Shown: one piece after another, positions 27,675 to 36,228 of the stretch | Position numbering within the stretch: the first letter of the stretch is position 1 | Layout: each line of letters starts with the position of its first letter | From: Catonella sp963539695 | GTDB taxonomy: Bacteria; Bacillota; Clostridia; Lachnospirales; Lachnospiraceae | Length of the DNA: 64,000 nucleotides | Direction: 5' to 3' | Assembly (NCBI GenBank): GCA_963539695.1 | Contig: CAUTOC010000002.1 | Location: forward strand, 1 to 64,000 | Translations under genes and position numbers: made by a program | The notes under the pieces: generated by a model | Seen by the model: only the letters and a program-made list of their open reading frames with translations | Told to the model about the DNA's origin: nothing | Databases searched by the model: none

Positions 27675-27730
27675 TAGATTTAGATTATAATATGCCGGGT
27701 TATTATAAATCAGAATGAAGGTAAGGTAAA

Positions 27731-28168
27731 ATGTGTATAGAATGTTACTCAGATAATAATAGAATTACGCCATTATTAAATCCACTTGATTGTCTTAAAA
27801 ATCATACTCAGTATATTTGCGGAACCTGTGGGAGATGTATTTGTATAGAAAATAATCCAAAACGCGGATTGCAGAGATGGAACTTTCCTTTTAAAAGCTT
27901 GGATATTGCTAAGTTGTATCTGCGTACGGCTGATTATACGATGAAAAAATCTTGCGGTATTTATGAGATAAAAAATGAAAAGGGCAGAGCGTCCTACAAA
28001 ATTTTTCCTGATAACAAAGATTTAGAATTATATCTGAAAAATAATAAAGGAAAAGTTTGTGAAACTATAAAACCGGCTTTTATGATAGAAGAATATAAGG
28101 AGTATGAGACTACTGAGGTGAGAAAACTAAATTCCGATGAAATAGAAAAGTATATGTCTGAGAGATAA
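27731..28168 (+). CDS. Cysteine-rich zinc-finger-like protein, unknown function
   Basis: The 145-residue protein has an N-terminal cysteine cluster: CIEC at the start and ICGTCGRCICIE around residues 34-46, likely a zinc site. A conserved block (NFPFKSLDIAKLYLRTADY) and an acidic C-terminus follow. I have seen similar proteins in Lachnospiraceae annotated as hypothetical. The next gene starts four bases later. Confidence 0.65.
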   Translation: MCIECYSDNNRITPLLNPLDCLKNHTQYICGTCGRCICIENNPKRGLQRWNFPFKSLDIAKLYLRTADYTMKKSCGIYEIKNEKGRASYKIFPDNKDLELYLKNNKGKVCETIKPAFMIEEYKEYETTEVRKLNSDEIEKYMSER

Positions 28169-28172
28169 AAAA

Positions 28173-28611
28173 ATGAAAATTATACATTTTGAAGAAAGCT
28201 ATCGGGATGACTTAATCTTTATGATTTTGCAGGCTAAGGATGCTTTGGGTAGAAAACCGGGCTTAAATGAAGACCTGTTAGATATAAAATCTCATTATTT
28301 TGATAAGGGAGGCAGGTTTTGGATTGCCATTGATGAAAATGACAGAGTTATAGGAAGTATTGGATATATGAGAGTTGATGGCACAAATGAAGCGTTTATC
28401 CATAGATTATTTGTGAAGGTGGTAGAGAAACATAAAGGATTAGGGACTGCTTTACTTATGACGGCAGAAGAGTATATGAAAAATAATAAAATCTTGGTTT
28501 CAAAAGTTCATCTTGGTTCACCAAAAAGCAGATTGGATTGAGTCTTATTCCTTTTATCTAAAGCATGGATATGTGGAATATGAAGAGAGATATATGAGAA
28601 AATTGCTGTAG
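28173..28611 (+). pseudogene. GNAT acetyltransferase with frameshift in an A run
   Basis: The first 117 codons give a GNAT core (FWIAIDENDRVIGSIGYM, VEKHKGLGTALLMTAEEYM). After SPK the frame ends at 28541. The missing C-terminus continues in another frame as DWIESYSFYLKHGYVEYEER and ends at 28611. Removing one base from the A5 run at 28523-28527 restores the frame. It could be a real loss, a slippage-switchable gene, or a base-calling error. Confidence 0.8.
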
Positions 28612-28649
28612 TGTATGAAATATACGTAAGGGATGTTGTATATTTAAAA

Positions 28650-28665
28650 TGTTTCACGTGAAACA
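28650..28665. other. parS centromere site 1
   Basis: TGTTTCACGTGAAACA is a perfect 16-bp palindrome equal to the ParB (Spo0J) binding consensus parS. It lies in the gap before the lipoprotein gene at 28691. Confidence 0.93.
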
Positions 28666-28690
28666 TTTTAATCATTCAGAGGAAATTAAA

Positions 28691-29125
28691 ATGAGAAAAA
28701 ATAAAATAAAAGTTTTAATATTAGTATCAGTATTAATTTTGAGCAGTTGCTGCAAAACAGGATATAATAAGGTTAAGTATCCTTATGTACAAGAGTATGT
28801 TGTGGGCAAGGGAAATATAAAAGGAAGTGTTGATATAGAAAAATATGTTACCATAAGCAAAGATTTTGAAATAGGGGCAAATAAGGATGGATATGCAGTA
28901 TTTAAAAATCCTGAGAAAGCATTTGATAAATTATTTGAACTATATGCTGATGGAATAAAACTAATTCAGAAAGAATTTGATTTAGAACCTTTGTCAGCTG
29001 ATAACTATGATTGGTATAAAATATATGGAGCGCAAGTAGAGAACGGGACAGATGAAGAAAAATCACAGGCTAATTTCATAAGTCAGTTTATTGATATATA
29101 TGAAAATAGTTTTAAAAGTGAGTGA
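28691..29125 (+). CDS. Predicted lipoprotein
   Basis: The 144-residue protein has a short basic N-terminus, a hydrophobic stretch and the lipobox ILSSC around residues 16-20, then mature sequence CKTGYNKVKYP. It would be lipid-anchored outside the membrane. The rest is soluble and unrecognised. The ATG at 28691 follows AGAGGAAAT; the longer ORF that begins inside parS 1 is not real. Confidence 0.75.
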   Translation: MRKNKIKVLILVSVLILSSCCKTGYNKVKYPYVQEYVVGKGNIKGSVDIEKYVTISKDFEIGANKDGYAVFKNPEKAFDKLFELYADGIKLIQKEFDLEPLSADNYDWYKIYGAQVENGTDEEKSQANFISQFIDIYENSFKSE

Positions 29126-29151
29126 TAAATTTGAAGTTATCGAGGTGAAAT

Positions 29152-29769
29152 ATGCAAGATAAAAAAGGTTTTGATTTATGGGCAGATGATTATGATAAGA
29201 GTGTAGGTTTGTCTGACAAATACGGCTCGTATCCTTTTGCAGGCTACAAATCTATTCTTAATGTAATCTATAATCGTGTTATTCGTTCATCTGCGAAGAC
29301 TGTCTTAGATATTGGGTTTGGAACAGCAGTACTGACTTCAAGATTATATGAAAATGGCTGTACGATTTACGGACAAGATTTTTCAGATAGAATGATTGAA
29401 ATTGCAAAAGAGAAAATGCCTAAAGCAAGTTTGTATGAAGGCGATTTTTCCAATGGCTTGGTGGAGCCGATACAGAAACAAAAGTATGACGCGATCATTG
29501 CTACATATTCTCTCCATCATCTTACAGACTTTCAAAAAGTAGATTTTATTACATCATTATTTATGCTGTTGAACGAGGGAGGATGTATATATATCGGAGA
29601 TATAGCATTTGAAACTCGTTCATTACTTCAAGAATGTATGCGGATTGCGGCAGATGAATGGGACGATGATGAAATGTATTTTGTATGGGATGAGCTAAAA
29701 GGTCAATTTCCAGAAATGCGATTTGAAAAAATGTCTGACTGTGCAGGACTTATCACCTTGCAAAAATAA
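29152..29769 (+). CDS. Class I SAM methyltransferase (YrrT-like)
   Basis: The 205-residue protein shows motif I VLDIGFGTAVLT, a YGQDFSDRMIEIAKEK acidic strand and the ATYSLHHLTDF motif, close to the YrrT group of putative SAM methyltransferases. The N-terminus FDLWADDYDKSV is typical. Its codons use more G and C than the neighbouring genes, which suggests separate acquisition. Substrate unknown. GAGGTGAAAT precedes the ATG. Confidence 0.85.
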   Translation: MQDKKGFDLWADDYDKSVGLSDKYGSYPFAGYKSILNVIYNRVIRSSAKTVLDIGFGTAVLTSRLYENGCTIYGQDFSDRMIEIAKEKMPKASLYEGDFSNGLVEPIQKQKYDAIIATYSLHHLTDFQKVDFITSLFMLLNEGGCIYIGDIAFETRSLLQECMRIAADEWDDDEMYFVWDELKGQFPEMRFEKMSDCAGLITLQK

Positions 29770-29858
29770 CTTCCAGTTTATCTTGATATTCGAAATAAAT
29801 ATTTTTATTGAGAATCAAAAAATACTAAAACATTATCTAAAATAAAGAGGTATTATAT

Positions 29859-30596
29859 ATGGAAACAAGAGAATATTTTAAGGATATAGGATATAAACCG
29901 TTTTTATTTTATGTTGTTTTTGGAGTTACAGGTGAAAAATTGCAGGTGTCAAAAAGCAGAAATCATGTGGATGTATTCCCGGATGATTTAGAAATTCATT
30001 CATTATGCAGAACTAATCATGCAGAATATATAAATGGATTTTTTGAAGGAATCTTAGGCAAGATATTAAAGGAAGCAAACAGAGAACTGTATGAAAAATG
30101 TTTGAATACTGAAGATTGTGCAGTCATTAAGGGCTATATTAAAGATGATTCTAACCTTGAGTATATGAGAAATGTTATCGGAATTGTTCAAGCTTTTGTT
30201 GAACAGGGAGCAGTCGGAGTACTTGATTTGTTGACTTTTTCAATGTATGCTCCAAAAGAATGGGAAGAAAACTTATTTGACAGGGAAATTACTGCAAAAA
30301 ACAATGTAGTTATATTGCTGTCAGAAGAACAAGATAAGTATTGGATGCATACAAGAGGAATGGCAAAATTTGGAAGACCTGATTTTAGTTTGCATAATGT
30401 AGATAAAAATACCATTGATAAATGTAAGGTAATTCTTGATTATATGATGATACACTGTATTAAGGGAGAGTTTTTTAATAGTGAATTTATAATAAATACA
30501 AAAAATGGAGATACTTATAAGGTCAAGAGCAAATTTGTTGATGATTTTGAAAATGATGACTTTAACAATGCATATTGTGAGATAGATATAGGTTAA
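29859..30596 (+). CDS. Hypothetical protein, DUF4261-like
   Basis: The 245-residue soluble protein contains segments (YKPFLFYVVFGVTGEKLQVSK, LLTFSMYAPKEWEENLFD) that remind me of DUF4261 or suppressor-of-fused-type immunity proteins. The match is not strong enough for certainty. No signal peptide or membrane segment. It lies between a methyltransferase and parS site 2. Confidence 0.55.
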   Translation: METREYFKDIGYKPFLFYVVFGVTGEKLQVSKSRNHVDVFPDDLEIHSLCRTNHAEYINGFFEGILGKILKEANRELYEKCLNTEDCAVIKGYIKDDSNLEYMRNVIGIVQAFVEQGAVGVLDLLTFSMYAPKEWEENLFDREITAKNNVVILLSEEQDKYWMHTRGMAKFGRPDFSLHNVDKNTIDKCKVILDYMMIHCIKGEFFNSEFIINTKNGDTYKVKSKFVDDFENDDFNNAYCEIDIG

Positions 30597-30634
30597 AAAT
30601 TGACTTCAACCTTTTTTTGAAAATATCAACAAAA

Positions 30635-30650
30635 TGTTTCACGTGAAACA
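30635..30650. other. parS centromere site 2
   Basis: A second perfect TGTTTCACGTGAAACA, within a longer palindrome (AAAATGTTTCACGTGAAACA continues with TTTT). It lies in the gap between 30596 and the broken GNAT gene. Confidence 0.93.
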
Positions 30651-30733
30651 TTTTGTCGATAGTACGATTATGAAATTAATGTTTGATTTTATCATTTGTT
30701 GTTTTAATAAATTTGAATTTGTAGAGGCAGAGT

Positions 30734-31384
30734 ATGAATATTTCAGAAATGAATTTGAATGATATTGAAAGTGTTTTGAATTTATATATTGATGTGGGTG
30801 TCAAAAGTATTTGACACCTAATGATACAGGATTGCTTCGGCTTCACCTCTCGCAATCCTTGCAAAAATATTCGTAATCCGCTCATTTTTTTGCAAAAAAT
30901 GGCTACTTACTCATATTTTTTGCGTGTCAAAAGATAATAAATTCTCTTGCAAGCAAGCTTGAATCGAATTTTTATACTTTTGACACTTGTATCATATATT
31001 AATTATTATAATAACTATGAAAACTGTTGCTGGACTGAGAAAACAGCAAAAAAAAGGATTCAACAAGTATTATCTATGATTGATTCCTTCTCATTAATAA
31101 TGAAAAATGAACAAGATATTGTAATTGGTTTTGCTATGGGATATTTTAAACAGTATGATGATATTGTAGGATATTCCTTGGAAGAAATTATTATTTCTGC
31201 TGATTATCAGCATAAAGGTTTTGGAAGCATATTGTTAAAAGAGATTGAGACAAAAGTTAAAGAGAAGGGGGCTTATTGCGTAGAATTACAGGCAGTAAAT
31301 GATGAATTACATGAAAAATATTACAATAAAGCAGGATATAAAAATGCTGCTAATTTTATAATGAAAGTAAAATGGTTTGAATAA
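30734..31384 (+). pseudogene. GNAT acetyltransferase interrupted by a MITE-like element
   Basis: The gene starts at ATG 30734 (MNISEMNLNDIESVLNLY) and is broken at residue 18 by the element 30790-30994. The rest (after the element, from YYNNYENCC to the stop at 31384) contains the GNAT motif SADYQHKGFGSILLKEIE. Removing the element and one TATAT copy rejoins the frame exactly, giving a GNAT of about 147 residues. The 3' part may still be translated but lacks the native start. Confidence 0.88.
30790..30994. mobile_element. 205-bp MITE-like element with 5-bp target duplication
   Basis: The ends share TGAT and a 13-bp core, GTGTCAAAAGTAT at 30798-30810 and its complement at 30974-30986. TATAT flanks both sides (30785-30789 and 30995-30999). 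The left end is itself a near-perfect palindrome (30797-30818). Inside, GGATTGC/GCAATCC (30829-30835, 30852-30858) and an A/T-rich stem could fold. A third copy of the core, GTGTCAAAAGATA, starts near 30925. No coding capacity. Confidence 0.85.
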
Positions 31385-31434
31385 GATAACCTCGTTTTAT
31401 AAAAGTTAAAAATAAAATACCGTAGGATAGAATT

Positions 31435-31878
31435 ATGAAAATATTGGAAATTAGTAAAAATAAAAAACAGTATATGGAGCTTCTGTTTCTTGCTGATGAG
31501 CAGGAAGATATGATTGATAAATATATCAATAGGGGAACAATGTATATTTTAGAAGATAACGGTGTTAAAGCTGAATGTGTAGTCACAGATGAGGGAAATG
31601 GGATTCTTGAAATAAAAAATATTGCCACTAATCCAAAGTTTCAGGGGATGGGTTATGGCAAAAGCCTGATTGATTTTGTTGCTAATAAATATAAAAATAA
31701 ATTTTCTATATTACAAGTTGGTACCGGGGATAGTCCTGCAACTATTGGTTTTTATATAAAGTGTGGATTTTCTCATTCACATATTATCAAAAATTTTTTT
31801 ACAGATAATTATAATCATCCAATATACGAAGAAGGAGTTAAATTGGTTGATATGATATATTTGCGTAAAGTTTTATAA
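31435..31878 (+). CDS. GNAT-family N-acetyltransferase
   Basis: The 147-residue protein is an intact GNAT with EIKNIATNPKFQGMGYGKSLIDF as motif A and TIGFYIKCGFSHSHI at the end. GGATAG precedes the ATG. It is the last acetyltransferase in the array; its substrate is not known. Confidence 0.87.
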   Translation: MKILEISKNKKQYMELLFLADEQEDMIDKYINRGTMYILEDNGVKAECVVTDEGNGILEIKNIATNPKFQGMGYGKSLIDFVANKYKNKFSILQVGTGDSPATIGFYIKCGFSHSHIIKNFFTDNYNHPIYEEGVKLVDMIYLRKVL

Positions 31879-31958
31879 ATTCAAAGTTGTGGAAATAGAA
31901 AAATATTTATAATAGTATGTGTTTGTAAAAGAGAATGAGAAATAGGAGGTTAAGACTG

Positions 31959-32474
31959 ATGATTGTTTTAATTACAGGTGCATCACACACAGGAAAGACA
32001 GCACTTGCTCAAAAATTGCTTGAGAAATATAAATATCCGTATTTTTCAATTGACCATTTAAAAATGGGTTTGATTCGCAGTGGTTATACGGAGCTAACTC
32101 CGATGAGTGATGACAGGGAACTTACAAAATATTTGTGGCCAATTGTGTGTGGGATAATAAAAACTGTTATAGAAAACAAGCAAAATCTTATTATTGAAGG
32201 CTGTTACATTCCTTTTTCCTGGGCAGATAGTTTTGAAAAAGAATATCTTGATAATATAAGATACTATTGCCTTGTAATGAGTGAAAAATACATAAAAAAT
32301 CATTTCTCTGATATAAAGAGATATGCTAATGTTATTGAAACTCGTATAGATGATGAATGGTGTACTTTGGAAACTATGTTGGTTGATAATGCACAGATGT
32401 TGGCAGATTCAAAAAAATACAAGGCTAATTATGTGCTTATTGATGATGAGTATGAAATAGATATTGATTTATAG
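31959..32474 (+). CDS. P-loop NTPase, small-molecule kinase-like
   Basis: The 171-residue protein opens with Walker A TGASHTGKTALAQKLL and has the pattern of small P-loop kinases (zeta toxin/CPT-like, AAA_33): SIDHLKMGLIRSG, a mid segment NLIIEGCYIPF and a helical C-terminus. The start at 31959 has AGGAGG ten bases upstream, so a longer ORF from 31935 is rejected. Such kinases in mobile arrays can modify antibiotics or metabolites; the target is unknown. Confidence 0.78.
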   Translation: MIVLITGASHTGKTALAQKLLEKYKYPYFSIDHLKMGLIRSGYTELTPMSDDRELTKYLWPIVCGIIKTVIENKQNLIIEGCYIPFSWADSFEKEYLDNIRYYCLVMSEKYIKNHFSDIKRYANVIETRIDDEWCTLETMLVDNAQMLADSKKYKANYVLIDDEYEIDIDL

Positions 32475-32613
32475 TTTTATATTTATTGGATAATAGGTTG
32501 AGTATACAATAGATAAATTTGCTATATTTTAGAAAAAAGTAAAAATAGGTTAATAGTTGATGTTTTTAGTTTATTATTTAAAATTGTAAATTTGAATTTG
32601 AAGAGGTGTTAAA

Positions 32614-33132
32614 ATGGAAAAATGTGTTTATATTATTTCCGGACCTCCGGGAGTTGGGAAAAGTAGTGTCAGCAATGAATTAGCGTATACTTTTAATAAA
32701 AGTGCTGTTATAGAAGGAGATAGTATTTATTTAATGATTAGAAGTGGCTTAGTAGCACCCTGGGAAGATGACGGCTATTATATGGATTTATTTTGGGATA
32801 ACATAATTAGTATTACTAATAATTTAGTTGATAGGGATATTACAGTAATAATAGAATATGTGATATTTGAGGAACAAATTAAAAAAAATAAAGAATTCCT
32901 AAAGAAGAAGCAAATGAGATTAAAATATTGTGTTTTATTGGCAGAAGAACAAACTCTTAAAGAAAGAGATTTATCCAGAGAAGAAATACAAAGAACCGGT
33001 GATTTATCAATTAAATCAAGAAATGAATTCTTATCTAAAAATATTAATAAGAATAATTTGCTTTATACAGATAATTTAGATATTAAGGAAACTGCAAATA
33101 TAATAAAAACATCAAATAGATTTGTTGTTTAA
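32614..33132 (+). CDS. P-loop NTPase, kinase-like
   Basis: A 172-residue P-loop protein with Walker A SGPPGVGKSSVSNEL, IEGDSIYLMIRSG (substrate-binding Asp region) and VIIEYVIFEE. It resembles gluconate-kinase/zeta-like AAA_33 proteins and is a distant relative of the neighbour at 31959, suggesting the two were collected separately. AAGAGGTG precedes the ATG. Confidence 0.78.
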   Translation: MEKCVYIISGPPGVGKSSVSNELAYTFNKSAVIEGDSIYLMIRSGLVAPWEDDGYYMDLFWDNIISITNNLVDRDITVIIEYVIFEEQIKKNKEFLKKKQMRLKYCVLLAEEQTLKERDLSREEIQRTGDLSIKSRNEFLSKNINKNNLLYTDNLDIKETANIIKTSNRFVV

Positions 33133-33147
33133 GAGATAAAAATAAAA

Positions 33148-33163
33148 TGTTTCACGTGAAACA
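33148..33163. other. parS centromere site 3
   Basis: A third perfect TGTTTCACGTGAAACA in the 73-bp gap after the P-loop gene. The three sites span about 4.5 kb. Confidence 0.93.
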
Positions 33164-33205
33164 TTTATATATAAAACATTATTTTATGAATTAAAGGAAA
33201 GAAAA

Positions 33206-33721
33206 ATGTTAACCAATTTATTATTAATAGGAGGTTCAGATGGACCAACAAGCATATTTCTAGCAGGTAAAATGAATTTTGGTTGGATGAATGTATTTGG
33301 GCTGATAATTATAGTTTTATTTCTTATTCCAAACATTATTTACAAGATAAAAATAAAAAATCATCAAAAACTAAATATTAATAAGTTTATGAAAATTTTA
33401 GAACAAATTGGTCAATATGGTTGTATGTTTCTTATGGTATTTGATTTTGGAATGGGTGAGTTGGGATTTGGCTCTATTGAGGCATTCTTAGTTTATGCTT
33501 TTGGAAATATTATTTTGCTTATTCTTTATTGGATACTGTGGATGTTATATTTTATCAAGGAAGCATGTTGGAAAAAGATTACATTGGCAGTGATGGGCAC
33601 TTGTCTGTTCCTGTTAAGTGGAATAACAATGATGTACACTCTTTTGATTATATTTGGTATAATATTTGGAATAGGACATATATACATTGTAAGTAAAAAT
33701 AAGCCAAAATTAAAGGGGTAA
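33206..33721 (+). CDS. Membrane protein with decarboxylase-beta-like N-terminal motif
   Basis: The 171-residue protein has five or so membrane segments. Its first residues LLLIGGSDGPTSIFLAGK copy the signature IGGxDGPTxIF of the beta subunit of sodium-pumping decarboxylases (oxaloacetate/methylmalonyl-CoA). The remainder is not homologous by eye to that subunit, and the length is less than half. I would call it an unknown membrane protein. Only four bases separate it from the next lipoprotein gene. Confidence 0.65.
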   Translation: MLTNLLLIGGSDGPTSIFLAGKMNFGWMNVFGLIIIVLFLIPNIIYKIKIKNHQKLNINKFMKILEQIGQYGCMFLMVFDFGMGELGFGSIEAFLVYAFGNIILLILYWILWMLYFIKEACWKKITLAVMGTCLFLLSGITMMYTLLIIFGIIFGIGHIYIVSKNKPKLKG

Positions 33722-33725
33722 ATTT

Positions 33726-34064
33726 ATGAAAAGAGTTATTATATTACTAACCTGCATGATTTTGATATTTAATATAACAGGATGTAAAGAAGAAGTTACT
33801 GTAAAGAAAACAACAGAAGGAAATCGCAAAACCTATAGTGAAATGAGTGATGGTAGTTGGACTTGTGGTAATCATACATATAAAAATTGTCTTGAAATAA
33901 GTGGTAGAATACCTAATGCTGCTGTAGACACGACCTTTGTATATTTAAGTAATCTTGAGGAGATAACTTTTGAACAGGCGTGGAAGGATTACGGATTTAG
34001 CAGTAATATGAACGATTATTTTTCTTTGGAAGATGCTGTACTTGTAGATGTTAGGGATGAATGA
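33726..34064 (+). CDS. Predicted lipoprotein
   Basis: The 112-residue protein has a signal peptide with lipobox NITGC (Cys20). The mature part includes SDGSWTCGNHTYKNCLEISGRIPNAA, with two cysteines, a pattern seen in small clostridial lipoproteins of unknown role. It is closely linked to the preceding membrane protein (AAAGGGG ribosome site inside that gene's end). Confidence 0.75.
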   Translation: MKRVIILLTCMILIFNITGCKEEVTVKKTTEGNRKTYSEMSDGSWTCGNHTYKNCLEISGRIPNAAVDTTFVYLSNLEEITFEQAWKDYGFSSNMNDYFSLEDAVLVDVRDE

Positions 34065-34091
34065 AAAATTTAATTTTATGGAGGAAGAGTT

Positions 34092-34502
34092 ATGAAATCT
34101 ATATGGAACAGTTGGTTAAAGCAGGCGGTTTTCCTTTATTCCTCTTTATATACAGTTGCGACAATTTTTAATAGCGTGTTATATCTTTTAAATGGATATT
34201 ACGAAGATCCTAATGGAAATTGGCATGAATTGGATAGAGCTATAATTGTATTTATTATCACCCTTGCATATATCATGGTTAAAACTCTGAAACTTAGAAA
34301 TTATTGGTTAAAGACTCTCGTGGTATATATTCCTACACTACTGCTAGTGTTTGTGTATATTTGGGTAACAGGGCTTAGAGAACCGCTTGCAACCACTGCA
34401 TATAGAGATATATTCATAAATTATACAATAGGTTATACGACTGCTTCTGTAGTTGGATGGTTTAAAACTTTCATTAAGCGTGAGAATATAGAAAACAATT
34501 AG
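34092..34502 (+). CDS. DUF6608-like membrane protein
   Basis: The 136-residue protein has four membrane segments (about 12-31, 49-65, 73-92 and 108-124) and the motif YYEDPNGNWHELDRAIIVF in the first loop. It resembles a family I recall as DUF6608. GGAGGAAG precedes the ATG. It closes a run of three envelope-protein genes (33206-34502). Confidence 0.65.
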   Translation: MKSIWNSWLKQAVFLYSSLYTVATIFNSVLYLLNGYYEDPNGNWHELDRAIIVFIITLAYIMVKTLKLRNYWLKTLVVYIPTLLLVFVYIWVTGLREPLATTAYRDIFINYTIGYTTASVVGWFKTFIKRENIENN

Positions 34503-34643
34503 CTTCAATCAAGCTGTAAATAAGTGTAAAATTAGATTATCGAAAAAGAATATTATGTGAAGTTATGTGGATAAATTGATTAGAGAGTAAATCAAAAATC
34601 AGTAAGTATTTAAAAGTGGCTTAGTTGTAGGGAGAAACATAGG

Positions 34644-34922
34644 ATGAATTTTATAGACAAAGCATTTGAACAAAACTTAAAAGGTGATGATTTCTTGTAG
34701 GCAATGGCAGATATTTATTCAGAGCCGGAAGTATATAAAGAATTAAAAAAATATCCACGCTTTGTTGCAGATGTTCTAAAAAATGCTAAAAAATTATATG
34801 TTTTGGATGACGGTAGTTATGATAAGGAGTATAATAATCTTAGCAGTCACCTTGCTTTAAATAATGATTATGATGGATTTTGGGATATGGTAAGAGCATA
34901 TATTGACAGAAATTTAAGCTGA
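34644..34922 (+). pseudogene. Hypothetical gene with one in-frame nonsense codon
   Basis: ATG 34644 with a GGGAGA ribosome site starts MNFIDKAFEQNLKGDDFL, which meets TAG at 34698-34700. The same frame continues without other stops as AMADIYSEPEVYKELKKYP to 34922, about 92 codons in all. A single base change (for example TAG from CAG, TGG or GAG) explains it. The part after the stop may be read from ATG 34704, but no Shine-Dalgarno precedes it. Family unknown. Confidence 0.65.
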
Positions 34923-34986
34923 TTAATTTATTGAGGGAGTTTTTTGATATAGACAGTATATTTGAAAGTGAAGGTATATTATAAGA

Positions 34987-35205
34987 ATGGAAGTAGGAAA
35001 AACTTATATTGTTAAAAAGGATATTTTTAGTTTTAAAACAGGAGAAGTTTGGTCTTTAGTTGATGAAAGTTATCAGTTTTACTATGGAGAACATAACTTT
35101 ACTTTCATTAATGAAGAGAAACAGAGTAAGTCGATGATTTTGCATGATGGCTCGAGTAGAGAAATGGAAATATATTGTCATTTGGAAGATTATTTTGAAG
35201 AATAG
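34987..35205 (+). CDS. Small hypothetical protein (DUF3601-like)
   Basis: The 72-residue protein (MEVGKTYIVKKDIFSFKTGE, with FINEEKQSKSMILHDG later) has the look of DUF3601, a small all-beta family found in similar arrays. Soluble, no motifs. The ribosome site is weak. The family link is from memory of short patterns and is uncertain. Confidence 0.5.
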   Translation: MEVGKTYIVKKDIFSFKTGEVWSLVDESYQFYYGEHNFTFINEEKQSKSMILHDGSSREMEIYCHLEDYFEE

Positions 35206-35247
35206 CAACTTGATAATATAAATTTTAATCTATGGGAGGAGGAGAAA

Positions 35248-36195
35248 ATGAAGGTAGGAATTATTGGAGCGGGGAATATAGCAAAAACATTGACAAAGAC
35301 AATGCAGCAGATGAAGGATGTTGAAGTTTATGCTATTTCTTCCAGAAGTAAAGAAAAAGCGGAGGAATTTCGCAGAGAATTTTCACTTTTTAAGGATTAT
35401 GGGAGTTATGAGGAATTGGTAAATGATGAAGAGGTTGAAATGGTTTATATTGCAACACCTCATTCCCACCATTATGAACACATGAAACTTTGTATAGAGC
35501 ATAAAAAAGCAGTTCTTTGTGAAAAAGCCTTTACTTTTAACAGTGAAGAAGCAAGAGAAATAGCAGAACTTGCAAGAGAAAAACAAGTTTATGTTGCAGA
35601 AGCTATATGGACAAGGTATATGCCGTCAAGAAAAATAATTGATGAAGTAATAAGTTCGGGTATAGTAGGGAAAATAAGCATGATGACATGTAATCTTGCC
35701 TATGATATTGATGATAAAGAGAGAATAATAAGACCGGAACTTGCAGGCGGAGCTTTACTTGACCTCGGTGTATATGGATTAAATTTCATCGTCATGCACT
35801 TTGGAAAAAATATTGAAAGAATGGATGTTTCTGTGGTAAAGACGGAAACAGGGGTAGACGGAAAACTAAATATAAGCTTGATTTACAAGGATAAATTCAT
35901 GGCAGTAAGTACGCATGGAATTTACGGATGCTCTGATAAAAAAGGCATATTCTATGGGGAAAAAGGCTATATTGTGGTAAATAATATCAACAACCCTGAG
36001 AGTATTGATGTGTTTGATGATAAAAATGAATTAATAAAGCATATTTCTTTTCCGGAAAAAATCAGCGGTTATGAGTATCAGATAACGGAAACGGTCAACT
36101 GTATTCGTGAAGGAAAGTTAGAGAGTAGTTCTATGCCGCTTTCTGAAAGTGTTTATATGATGGAATTGATGGATGAAATAAAGAAAAAATTTTAG
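35248..36195 (+). CDS. Gfo/Idh/MocA-family oxidoreductase
   Basis: The 315-residue protein has an N-terminal NAD(P)-binding Rossmann motif GIIGAGNIAKTL and VYIATPHSHHYEHM. The conserved EKP motif is changed to EKAFTFN (CEKAF, about residues 91-95). The C-terminal alpha/beta domain follows, with GGALLDLGVYGLN. It probably acts on a sugar or inositol, like dihydrodiol dehydrogenase-type members. GGAGGAGGAG precedes the ATG. It is the one clear metabolic enzyme in the array. Confidence 0.9.
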   Translation: MKVGIIGAGNIAKTLTKTMQQMKDVEVYAISSRSKEKAEEFRREFSLFKDYGSYEELVNDEEVEMVYIATPHSHHYEHMKLCIEHKKAVLCEKAFTFNSEEAREIAELAREKQVYVAEAIWTRYMPSRKIIDEVISSGIVGKISMMTCNLAYDIDDKERIIRPELAGGALLDLGVYGLNFIVMHFGKNIERMDVSVVKTETGVDGKLNISLIYKDKFMAVSTHGIYGCSDKKGIFYGEKGYIVVNNINNPESIDVFDDKNELIKHISFPEKISGYEYQITETVNCIREGKLESSSMPLSESVYMMELMDEIKKKF

Positions 36196-36228
36196 ATAAT
36201 AAATATACAGACAGTGGGAGTGACATAG

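Noticed and set aside
28649..28690. Longer reading frame beginning in parS 1 (MFHVKHFNH...)
   Set aside because: It is the translation of the parS palindrome and lacks a ribosome site. The ATG at 28691 has AGAGGAAAT and begins a lipoprotein signal.
34566..34574. Isolated perfect DnaA box in a gap
   Set aside because: A single 9-mer in AT-rich DNA 19 kb from the origin is expected by chance.
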